A program made the position numbers and the translations under genes. Positions 1-5,913 of a DNA stretch of 6,354 nucleotides are shown one piece after another; positions within the stretch are counted from its first letter, which is position 1; every line of letters begins with the position of its first letter. The DNA comes from Acidimicrobiales bacterium (lineage in GTDB: Bacteria; Actinomycetota; Acidimicrobiia; Acidimicrobiales; JABEUL01). The stretch is from contig JABEUL010000229.1 of assembly GCA_013044465.1 (NCBI GenBank), forward strand, positions 1-6,354. Reading direction: 5' to 3'. The notes beneath the pieces were generated by a model. It did no database searches, was not told where the DNA came from, and was given only the letters and a program-made list of their open reading frames with translations.

Positions 1-45
1 AAAGGGCAGCATTTGGATTCACCAACTTTGAAAACTACAGGATCA

Positions 46-507
46 GATCACTACTTTATTCAGGTAAACCAAACTGGGAGCCGCTAAAGGTAATTCAACC
101 CCGCTAAGACGCGGAGCTCCTAATTACTTCACTTAGTCCAGGCAGTGTGGCAATTTCTGGAATTGATCCCTCAGAGATTATCGAACTCATTGAAGTTGGT
201 GCCTATTGCAATGGAGTGCCGGTTCCTGGAAACTTCAGCCCACCTATCCATATTTCTCTGGAGGTTCCCATCGGAGATGTCACACCTGGCAGCACACTGG
301 AAGTTCTTGGAAACGACTCAACAGGATCTTCCACTCCAGCACCGCCAACTGCTGGATCTTGGTGGTCTGTCAATTCAGGCACATCTTGGACAGTCAACAA
401 CAGTTCTGGAAATTCAATGTCCGGTAATGTCAATGAACCGGTGTTTACTCCCGAGGCATTTGGCGCAACTGGCGGCGGGGAGTATTTCGCTGCGTCCTCT
501 CAGGCGA
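46..507 (+). repeat. Surface-protein tandem unit A (degraded)
   Basis: This unit starts with GSDHYF in frame 1 and resumes in frame 3 with DAELLITSLSPGSVAI, followed by CNGVPVPGNFSPPI. These parallel GSDPYF, DPADVVITNVSPSSVSL and CIGVPVTEPFSPPI of the next unit. The stretch corresponding to the Cys-rich first third of unit B is missing, which also explains the frame change. Confidence 0.75.
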
Positions 508-1020
508 TCGGATCCCTACTTTGCATTGGTCGAAATCCCACATAATGGCACACAACAGCTTAATGATTGCAAAATTGGGAAAGCTGGTGGCATTTGCACC
601 GCTTCTATTGGAGGCAACAAAATCGTAGTTACAGTTCCGCCGGGTTCATTCAACAATCTCAACTGCGATCCGGCCGATGTTGTTATTACTAACGTGTCGC
701 CTTCTAGTGTTTCACTTCCCGTGAATAACGGAGATACGGTTTTTGTGTTTGGTCTTGGAGTGCTGTGTATTGGTGTTCCAGTCACAGAGCCTTTTTCGCC
801 CCCAATTTCGAGTTCGGTCACTGTGGTCGTTCCAGGGAAAGTTTCTCCATCTCAGATAAAGGTATTTAGTGTTGGAGCATTTGGGGGAGTATCTCCGTCG
901 GCTGGAAATGAAACGTGGAAGCCATATGACCTCACCCAAGCACCGGAAGCAAGTCCAACCGAATCAGGAACAACAGGAACTGAAACTAGTTTTGCCGCTT
1001 CCCTTCCAAATATTGTCGGA
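508..1020 (+). repeat. Surface-protein tandem unit B (intact, about 170 residues)
   Basis: This complete unit in frame 1 opens with SDPYFALVEI. It contains Cys residues in DCK, GIC, NCD and VLC contexts, then GVPV and FSPPI motifs, a short V-V-V-P-G beta-like segment, and a Ser/Thr/Gly linker ending at PNIVG. The next unit opens immediately with GDPYFAFSI (from 1018) but breaks off into the membrane anchor, so a third copy survives only as its first few residues. The spacing from the unit B opening Asp to the next is 510 bp. Confidence 0.8.
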
Positions 1021-1336
1021 GACCCTTACTTTGCATTTTCAATTACTTCACAGCAAAGTCCGACTACTGCACTTAAGTCGGGGCATAACTCTTCTAGTTC
1101 ACTTGTAGCTATAGGCGCTGCACTATTTGCTGCTTTGTTAGTGCTCTTTTTCATTCTGTTGGCAAAAAGGCGAAAGCACGCTAATTGACTAGTTGATTTT
1201 CGATGCCGAATATAGGTGTTGTTGGACTATGGAGGCTGCCGGGATTAACGATCATCTGTCTTATTTGGCTATTTAAACTTCAATCGTCAACCCTCATTTT
1301 CTTTAATACCTTGTAGGAAAGGTGAAAAATATTCAG

Positions 1337-1370
1337 TATTTCACTTGCGGTCGTGACCGTAAGTGAAATA
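1337..1370. promoter_or_regulatory. 34-bp palindromic operator, probable TetR-family repressor site
   Basis: The arms TATTTCACTT and AAGTGAAATA enclose GCGGTC-GT-GACCGT. Fifteen of the seventeen symmetric positions pair perfectly, and the other two are G/T. The hexamer GTGAAA also occurs at 1322-1327, giving a third half-site that faces the left arm (TTTCAC, 1339-1344). The palindrome spans the -35 region and touches the -10 hexamer of the monooxygenase promoter, the position expected for a repressor. A TetR-family gene is the second gene of the operon, so autoregulation is the natural inference. The lack of any loop and of a following T tract argues against a terminator. Confidence 0.7.
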
Positions 1371-1374
1371 TACT
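1345..1374 (+). promoter_or_regulatory. Predicted promoter of the monooxygenase-remnant/tetR/hydrolase operon
   Basis: A -10 hexamer TATACT (1369-1374) lies 18 bp after a TTGCGG -35-like hexamer (1345-1350). Transcription would start around 1381-1383, at the ATG at 1383. There is no Shine-Dalgarno sequence before that ATG, so a leaderless transcript is likely, which is common in actinobacteria. Confidence 0.55.
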
Positions 1375-1382
1375 CGATAATA

Positions 1383-1846
1383 ATGACCAAAGTTACTAAA
1401 TTGAGAATTGTCCGCAACGATGCGATCACCGACCCAGATATCGAAGTGGCAATTATCGGTGCCGGCATTTCTGGAGTTGGAATGGCAATTTATCTAAAGA
1501 AGGCTGGGATAGAAGATTTTACGATTGGACAGGTGGGACTTGGCACTCCTTGGTGGAGACAGCTGCTACCCATATCATGAGGGTTATAAAAGAAAGCCAA
1601 AAAAGAAACGCGCAGCTCGTGGAGGTCAAAGATGAGGCATGTGATAAATGGACTGAAGAAATGAGGAAAAAAATTGGAAGCTCATTATTTTTTTTAGGTA
1701 ACTGCCAAAGTGCAAATAGTTATTACTTCGATCATCACGGAGACTCTCCATTTTTGCGTCCAACTTCAGCCAAAGAGGCAATGAAAAGTGCCAAGAGTTT
1801 TTGTTTGGATGACTATGTATACAATATGCACCAGGAAGGTGATTGA
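1383..1846 (+). pseudogene. Remnant of a flavin-containing (Baeyer-Villiger type) monooxygenase with an internal deletion
   Basis: The intact family uses FAD and NADPH to insert oxygen into ketones or oxidise heteroatoms. The N-terminal stub, from the ATG at 1383, reads DIEVAIIGAGISGVGMAIYL, the FAD-binding Rossmann beta-alpha-beta with GxGxxG at residues 26-31. It then goes out of frame and stops at 1578-1580. From about 1523 a second frame carries a C-terminal family segment: a W-x-GGTWHSLVE stretch, a helical region, the GNCQSANSYYFDHHGD motif, and the terminal LDDYVY. Everything between is absent: the NADPH site, the family fingerprint and most of the catalytic domain, roughly 300-400 residues judging from usual lengths of about 500. 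The junction lies near 1527-1541. The C-terminal stub ends 3 bp before tetR. A GTG at 1353 lies inside the operator and is an unlikely start. Confidence 0.85.
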
Positions 1847-1849
1847 CAA

Positions 1850-2542
1850 ATGATAGTGGCTTTAGATATCGATAAATTTGTGGACTCAGATGTAAGTGGC
1901 AGAGTTGATAAAAGACGTGGAAGGCGCTCTCAACCAGAGAGAACCGCAGTAATGCAAAAACGACTTTTGGAAGCCACAGTCGAGTCATTAGTGGACGTTG
2001 GCTGGGCTAGGACAACACTTCCTGAAGTAGTCAAGCGAGCAGGTGTTGCGAGAGGTGCTCAAGTGCATCACTTCCCAACAAAATCATCGTTGATACAAGC
2101 TGTTGGGAAGCACTTAATTTCAACTTCAAGAAGAGACTTCGAGAGCTATTTCCAAAGCCTTGCTCCAGATGAAAAGAGCATTCAAAGTGCACTTGATGGG
2201 CTCTGGAGTATGTTAAAAACTCCGACTTGGATTGCAATCATGGAACTTGGTATTGCCTCTCGAACCGAGGAGTCTGCATCTGCAGTCATAGTTGATTTCA
2301 TAAAAAATGTGGATGAAAATATCATGGAATTTGTGAAGCTAAATTTTGGGGAACTTGGAAAAATCGATGAAGTTGAGATGGTTTTGAAAGTTGTGATTGC
2401 ATTTTTGTCTGGTTTGGCATTAGAGCGAACAATTGTTGCAAATGAGGATGACAAATACGACAGAGTGTACAAGTTTTTCAAATCCGCGCTTATTTCAGGG
2501 ATGGGGTCAAATTTAATTGAAAATACCAAAGGAGAGAAATGA
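1850..2542 (+). CDS. TetR/AcrR-family transcriptional regulator
   Basis: This is a DNA-binding repressor, probably released by a small ligand that cannot be named from sequence. The protein has 230 residues, a normal length. A basic stretch RRGRRSQPERT begins near residue 22. The helix-turn-helix spans about residues 55-78 (TTLPEVVKRAGVARGAQVHHFPTK), with the typical H-H-F-P-T-K turn after the recognition helix. The helical C-terminal half is the ligand/dimer domain. The ATG is preceded by AGGAAGGT (1833-1840) at a 9-base spacing. The gene lies 3 bp after the monooxygenase remnant and its stop overlaps the next start (ATGA), so it is co-transcribed with both. The palindrome at 1337-1370 is the likely operator, implying autoregulation. 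EthR/EthA of Mycobacterium is the well-known TetR/monooxygenase pairing, but orthology is not claimed. Confidence 0.9.
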   Translation: MIVALDIDKFVDSDVSGRVDKRRGRRSQPERTAVMQKRLLEATVESLVDVGWARTTLPEVVKRAGVARGAQVHHFPTKSSLIQAVGKHLISTSRRDFESYFQSLAPDEKSIQSALDGLWSMLKTPTWIAIMELGIASRTEESASAVIVDFIKNVDENIMEFVKLNFGELGKIDEVEMVLKVVIAFLSGLALERTIVANEDDKYDRVYKFFKSALISGMGSNLIENTKGEK

Positions 2543-3429
2543 CAATTTTTGATCGAACCAACAAGATGGTGCCGGAGCGCTTAGTCAAAACGAGGCGCAT
2601 CGAGTTTGTCTATCCTGAGTCCGATATGCCCAAATACTTTGTTTCAGGTGATTTAGTAATGAGTCATGTCGTGGCTGTGCTTTCATCGCTGTTTCCAAAT
2701 GGTGAAGATTTCTTCGTAAATTCTGTCAGGAACTATAGAGATGATATCTCTGATCCGGAGTTGAAGAAACAGGTCGCGGGCTTTATCGGACAAGAGGCTA
2801 TTCATGGGCGAGAGCACCGTGCCTTTAACCGTAAGTTGTCACTAATGGGCTACCCCACAAAGTCAATTGACAAAAGGGTAGAGATACTTTTCAAAGGCTT
2901 AGCTGCAAAAGTTATGTCTAAGCCAATGCAACTTGGTGTCACCGCCGCCCTCGAGCACTACACGGCAACACTGGCTGAGGTTCTTATGCGAGACGAAAAG
3001 GCTCGCAACATGATTGACGTTGATGAAGTTAGGTCTCTTTTGCTTTGGCACGCACTAGAGGAATCTGAGCATAAGGCTGTGGCATTTGATGTCTATGAAC
3101 ACGTGTGTGGTAAGCATTGGCTTCGGGTGATGATGATGAACTATGTCACTATTGGATTTATGTTTGCCGTCATATTCGATACAGCAACTTCTTTGATGCT
3201 AGATAGAAATGCCTGGAATCTTAAAACTCTCATGGCAAGTTTGAAGAAATTGAGGCACTCACCGTGGCTCACCAAAGATGTGCGCTCTCAGATTCGAGCT
3301 TACAATAAGAGAGGGTTTCATCCAGATGACAGTGATACTAGAGAGATTGTAGAATACTGGCGAAAAACGTTGTTTGGCTCTGATGGCTATCTCTTGGAGC
3401 GACTTAAGGGAGCAGACAAAGCAGGCTGA
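2539..3429 (+). CDS. Metal-dependent hydrolase, PF10118 (COG3687) type
   Basis: The protein has 296 residues, a full-length match in layout to the predicted metal-dependent hydrolase family. The substrate is not known. Helical segments carry Glu/His motifs that resemble a ferritin-like di-metal site: GQEAIHGREH (residues 84-93), ALEHYTATLAE (137-147) and WHALEESEHKAVAFDVY (170-186), giving E86, H89, H93, E139, H140, E147, E174, E177 and H178 as candidate ligands. A hydrophobic helix near 195-219 may contact the membrane. The start ATG overlaps the tetR stop by 4 bp, so translation is coupled; AAAGGAGAG just upstream serves as ribosome binding site. The product probably acted in one pathway with the lost monooxygenase, for example in lipid or ketone oxidation. 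That role is inferred from the operon alone. Confidence 0.85.
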   Translation: MTIFDRTNKMVPERLVKTRRIEFVYPESDMPKYFVSGDLVMSHVVAVLSSLFPNGEDFFVNSVRNYRDDISDPELKKQVAGFIGQEAIHGREHRAFNRKLSLMGYPTKSIDKRVEILFKGLAAKVMSKPMQLGVTAALEHYTATLAEVLMRDEKARNMIDVDEVRSLLLWHALEESEHKAVAFDVYEHVCGKHWLRVMMMNYVTIGFMFAVIFDTATSLMLDRNAWNLKTLMASLKKLRHSPWLTKDVRSQIRAYNKRGFHPDDSDTREIVEYWRKTLFGSDGYLLERLKGADKAG

Positions 3430-3440
3430 TTGTATTTTAA

Positions 3441-3471
3441 CCTCTTATAAAGATATTCTTTATTCAAGAGG
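3441..3471 (+). promoter_or_regulatory. SD-sequestering hairpin ahead of the histidine phosphatase
   Basis: CCTCTTATAAAG (3441-3452) pairs with CTTTAT (3458-3463) and AAGAGG (3466-3471), leaving a 5-base loop (ATATT) and a 2-base bulge (TC). The 3' arm contains most of the Shine-Dalgarno sequence AAGAGGAG (3466-3473). The stem is AU-rich and would have to open for initiation, as in RNA thermometers or other translational switches. No T tract follows, so it is a poor intrinsic terminator. A -10-like TATTCT at 3454-3459 could start a shorter transcript lacking the left arm. Confidence 0.55.
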
Positions 3472-3479
3472 AGTAATAG

Positions 3480-4085
3480 ATGTTTGATCAAATTGCAAAT
3501 GGGGTGGGACCAAAAAAGGTTTATTTGATAAGGCATGGTGCGACCAAATGGTCAGAAACCGGGCAACACACAGGAAGAACTGATTTAGATCTCAATGAAA
3601 CCGGTGTCAATGAGGCCAGGGAGCTTAGACTTTATGTTGAGGAGTTACACATTGAAAAAGTGTTTTCATCTCCGTTAAAAAGGGCAATAGAAACAGCTCA
3701 ATTAGTGGGTTTTCATTCTTTTGAGTTTGATAATAATTTGCTGGAATGGGACTACGGTCAAGTTGAAGGGCTCACTACTGACGATATGCGGAAAAAAATT
3801 CCCGGATGGACAATCTTTAAAAATGGGGTTGAAGGAGGTGAGACTCTTGAGGAAGTCTACGAGAGGGCCAAAAAAGTTGTCATCAAGGTAAGAGAACAAG
3901 ATGTCAATAGTGTGGCACTTTGCGCCCATGGACATATTTTGAGAGTAGTTGCTACTGCATGGCTTGGAATTGAACCAATAAATGCTTCAAGGCTTGAGCT
4001 TTCTCCGACCAGTATTAGCGTTTTAGGCTTTGAGCACGGAGAGCCATCCATCCAGTACTGGAACTGGATTCCCTCGATTGCCTAG
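3480..4085 (+). CDS. Histidine phosphatase family protein (phosphoglycerate mutase-like)
   Basis: This cytoplasmic phosphatase of the phosphohistidine (branch 1) superfamily has 201 residues, normal for single-domain members. The catalytic RHG is at residues 18-20 (YLIRHGATKW), with H19 the phospho-acceptor. R68 lies in SSPLKRAIETA and E89 in LLEWDYGQVEG; the second catalytic His, H150, is in CAHGHILRV. These residues form the complete phosphate pocket, so the enzyme should be active. It lacks the extra segments of true glycolytic cofactor-dependent mutases, making a phosphatase more likely; the substrate is unknown. The start ATG is preceded by AAGAGGAG (3466-3473) with a 6-base spacer, and that SD lies in a hairpin. 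The gene is 50 bp after the hydrolase and may be read from the same transcript. Its stop overlaps the stop of the convergent Rrf2 gene. Confidence 0.92.
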   Translation: MFDQIANGVGPKKVYLIRHGATKWSETGQHTGRTDLDLNETGVNEARELRLYVEELHIEKVFSSPLKRAIETAQLVGFHSFEFDNNLLEWDYGQVEGLTTDDMRKKIPGWTIFKNGVEGGETLEEVYERAKKVVIKVREQDVNSVALCAHGHILRVVATAWLGIEPINASRLELSPTSISVLGFEHGEPSIQYWNWIPSIA

Positions 4086-4552
4086 GAGTGCGTATGCGGA
4101 ATGATCTCCTGGTGAACTGGAAGGCGCAGGACATTTCCCCTGGCCCGATTAACCATGTCGTCAAGGGTAAAAAGGGAAAGGTGCTCACGCATGTGCTCTC
4201 CTACATGTTCCCAAACTTCTAGGAGCACACACTGACCTTCATGCTCACATGCACCATTTTCATGGGGGTGACCAAAGTCTCCTGCAGTTATGGGACCTTC
4301 TACTGCACTTACTATTTCGGCTAAAGAAATTTCACTGGCGGGCCTTGCAAGGACGTAACCTCCTCCCACTCCTCTTTTTGAAATCACGATCCCAGCACCT
4401 TTTAAGGCAAGCAGAATCTGTTCCAAATAGGGCTGTGGAAGTCCTGTGCGCTCGGCCACATCCTTAACTGAAGTTGGACCAGTTGTGTCGGCATGGAGCG
4501 CCAATGATAAAAGTGCCCGGCTCGCATAGTCACCTCTGGTTGAAACTTTCAT
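4082..4552 (-). CDS. Rrf2-family transcriptional regulator (IscR/NsrR-like)
   Basis: The protein has 156 residues with the family's N-terminal winged helix: MKVSTRGDYASRALL opening, recognition region LPQPYLEQILLALKGAGIV (residues 38-56), and the wing SKRGVGGGYVLARP (58-71). Cluster-binding members usually have three Cys spaced C-x5-C-x5-C. Here only the last two are present (C102 and C108, in GACEHEGQCVLLEVW), and the first position is filled by a His-Pro-His stretch (95-97). Asp8, the fourth cluster ligand in NsrR, is at the matching place. An iron-sulfur cluster with altered ligands, or a redox dithiol sensor, are both possible. The C-terminus is His-rich. The gene points away from the phosphodiesterase across a 233-bp region and converges with the phosphatase. 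The target genes are unknown; the divergent neighbour is a candidate. Confidence 0.92.
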   Translation of the reverse strand: MKVSTRGDYASRALLSLALHADTTGPTSVKDVAERTGLPQPYLEQILLALKGAGIVISKRGVGGGYVLARPASEISLAEIVSAVEGPITAGDFGHPHENGACEHEGQCVLLEVWEHVGEHMREHLSLFTLDDMVNRARGNVLRLPVHQEIIPHTHS

Positions 4553-4558
4553 ATCACT

Positions 4559-4564
4559 ATGCTA
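4559..4564 (-). promoter_or_regulatory. Possible -10 element of the Rrf2 gene
   Basis: On the minus strand TAGCAT sits at -12 to -7 relative to the ATG. No Shine-Dalgarno sequence precedes the start, so a leaderless transcript is plausible. No good -35 hexamer is visible, so this is a weak call. Confidence 0.3.
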
Positions 4565-4688
4565 GGTCTAAAATCAACTCAATTTTGGTATTGCCCCGAA
4601 ATGCCCAAAAGTGCTGGACAATAGTAATTTAATTTAACTTTTCACCACCGTGCCATATTCAGCCCCAAATGCATGCTCATAGTTTCAA

Positions 4689-4727
4689 TTGGAAAACTCT
4701 TTGAGATGCAAATAAGATCTAATCTTA
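4689..4727 (+). promoter_or_regulatory. Promoter with overlapping inverted repeat ahead of the phosphodiesterase
   Basis: TTGGAA (4689-4694) and TAAGAT (4713-4718) are spaced by 18 bp and form a reasonable promoter. The -10 hexamer is itself the left arm of a perfect inverted repeat, TAAGAT-CTA-ATCTTA (4713-4727), so a bound regulator would block the start site. The divergent Rrf2 protein is the obvious candidate binder, but this is inference. The rest of the 4553-4785 gap is AT-rich and shows no gene. Confidence 0.45.
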
Positions 4728-4766
4728 CTTTAGGGAGTTCGACGCACTAGACTTAGAGGCCTAAAG
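4728..4766 (+). promoter_or_regulatory. Leader inverted repeat overlapping the phosphodiesterase SD
   Basis: CTTTAGG (4728-4734) is the exact reverse complement of CCTAAAG (4760-4766), with a 25-base loop. The right arm covers the first half of the SD AAAGGAGG (4763-4770). The stem is short, so a regulatory role is only possible. Confidence 0.3.
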
Positions 4767-4785
4767 GAGGAAAAGGAAACTTATT

Positions 4786-5913
4786 TTGAAAGATCCAGTT
4801 TTGCCCGATTATAGCGGTGAGTGTCTGACAAATATAGTGCCAGCCATATTTTCAAGGCTTTTTGGGCCAAGTCCAAACTATCGCTTATGGCAGGATCAGC
4901 CAATCCCAGCCTTATCTGAATTGCACTCAAAGAATGTTGTTCTACTTGTTCTAGACGGCCTAGGTTGGAATCAACTCAAGGCCAATAGAGAGAGATTCTC
5001 TACCTTTAGTAGCTTCAAGTCCTCTCCAATTACTTCCGTAGCACCCACAACTACCTCAAGTGCGTTGACCTCAATTACTACTGGGCTAGCCCCACTTCAG
5101 CATGGCATTGTAGGATATCGGATGCATATGGGCGGGGGAGATGTGATGAATGTCTTGAGATGGAGTGTTGCAGGCAAAGACGTGCGCTCAACTTACCCAC
5201 CAACTTTAATTCAGAACATCGCTTCATTTGGGGGCATGAAACATGCAATGGTCACAAGAACTGAATTCGGAGGAACTGGATTTACCCAAGCTCACCTTTA
5301 TGGAGCGAGGTTAACGGGTTGGAGAGTAGCTTCTAGTATTGCAGTCGAGGTATCAAATTTAGTTAAATCCGGTGAGAAATTCGTATACGTTTACTACGAC
5401 GGCATCGACAAGGTAGCCCATGAATACGGCTTTGGCAGTCATTATCTAGCCGAACTTCGTGCAGTTGACAGGATTGTCGGAGATATTTTAGAAGTGCTGC
5501 CTCCTGATACGGCTCTTGTAGTGACTGCTGATCACGGTCAAGTGCAGGTAGATCAGGATCCAATTGTTCCAAATGAGCAAATACTAAGCAATGTGAAATT
5601 TCAGAGTGGCGAGGGTCGTTGGAGATGGTTCCACGTGAAGCCGGGTTCTGAGCAAGAGGTCATAAGTGGATTAAATGAACTCTATGGAGAAATTGCCTGG
5701 GTTCGTTCGAAGCGGCAAATTATTGACGAAATGTGGCTGGGATCGGCTCCCACACACGAAGTAGCAGGTCGTTTAGGAGATGTTGCCTTGATAGCAATGG
5801 AGCCGGTGGCCTTTTTTGACCCAAGTGACACAGGCGAGTTGAAGTTGATTTGCAGACACGGTTCCTTGAGCGAAGACGAGATCTACGTCCCGTTGATGGT
5901 TTTTGAAAAGTGA
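4786..5913 (+). CDS. Alkaline phosphatase superfamily nucleotide pyrophosphatase/phosphodiesterase
   Basis: The protein has 375 residues and belongs to the type I phosphodiesterase/nucleotide pyrophosphatase (NPP) branch. Likely metal ligands and nucleophile can be placed: D57 in LLVLDGLGW; T90 in PTTTSSALTSITTG, which aligns base for base with the Thr nucleophile of NPP enzymes; D208 and H212 in YYDGIDKVAHEYG; D249 and H250 in TADHG; and H358 in CRHGSLSEDE. All two-zinc site elements are therefore present and it should be active on a phosphodiester or phosphate ester; the substrate is not known. No signal peptide or membrane helix is seen, so it is probably cytoplasmic. The start is a TTG at 4786; an in-frame TAA at 4762 limits alternatives. 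The strong SD AAAGGAGG (4763-4770) is rather far (15 bases), and AAAAGGAAA (4771-4779) is closer. It lies 48 bp before bpa. Confidence 0.88.
   Translation: MKDPVLPDYSGECLTNIVPAIFSRLFGPSPNYRLWQDQPIPALSELHSKNVVLLVLDGLGWNQLKANRERFSTFSSFKSSPITSVAPTTTSSALTSITTGLAPLQHGIVGYRMHMGGGDVMNVLRWSVAGKDVRSTYPPTLIQNIASFGGMKHAMVTRTEFGGTGFTQAHLYGARLTGWRVASSIAVEVSNLVKSGEKFVYVYYDGIDKVAHEYGFGSHYLAELRAVDRIVGDILEVLPPDTALVVTADHGQVQVDQDPIVPNEQILSNVKFQSGEGRWRWFHVKPGSEQEVISGLNELYGEIAWVRSKRQIIDEMWLGSAPTHEVAGRLGDVALIAMEPVAFFDPSDTGELKLICRHGSLSEDEIYVPLMVFEK

Larger units (their letters stand above)
1..1188 (+). pseudogene. Broken 3' part of a repeat-built, membrane-anchored surface protein gene
   Basis: No known domain was recognised; function is unknown. 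Coding signal runs in frame 1 from base 1 to the stop at 85-87, resumes in frame 3 from about 108 to about 512, and continues in frame 1 from about 508 to the TGA at 1186-1188. The three pieces join into one protein of tandem units, each opening with a (S)D-x-YF motif and carrying a C-x-GVPV...FSPPI segment. The last intact unit has four Cys, which would suit extracellular disulfides, and a Ser/Thr/Pro/Gly-rich linker. The C-terminus has a hydrophobic helix (about 1105-1165) followed by a KRRK tail, so the product would be anchored with its repeats outside; no LPxTG sorting motif is seen. The 5' end and signal peptide lie outside the window. Sequencing error is an alternative cause of the frame breaks, though less likely for the missing stretch of about 94 bp. 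Surface location is inferred from composition and topology. Confidence 0.72.

Noticed and set aside
145..500. Frame-1 reading through the left part of the surface gene as a continuous 347-residue protein.
   Set aside because: The residues before about 508 in this frame do not resemble the repeat unit, while frame 3 over the same bases does; only the later part is real coding.
1203..1316. A 37-codon hydrophobic reading frame between the surface-protein pseudogene and the operator.
   Set aside because: It has no ribosome site, no recognisable motif and no context to support it; an open frame of this length is expected by chance.
1337..1370. The palindrome as an intrinsic terminator for the upstream gene.
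   Set aside because: There is no loop to speak of and no T tract after it, and it overlaps a good promoter.
1626..1988. A 120-codon minus-strand open frame across the monooxygenase stub and tetR start.
   Set aside because: It is antisense to two recognisable coding segments and has no family features of its own.
4329..4341. ATTTCACTGGCGG, a 12-of-13 match to the left arm of the operator.
   Set aside because: It lies inside the Rrf2 coding region, has no matching right arm, and the surrounding codons explain it.
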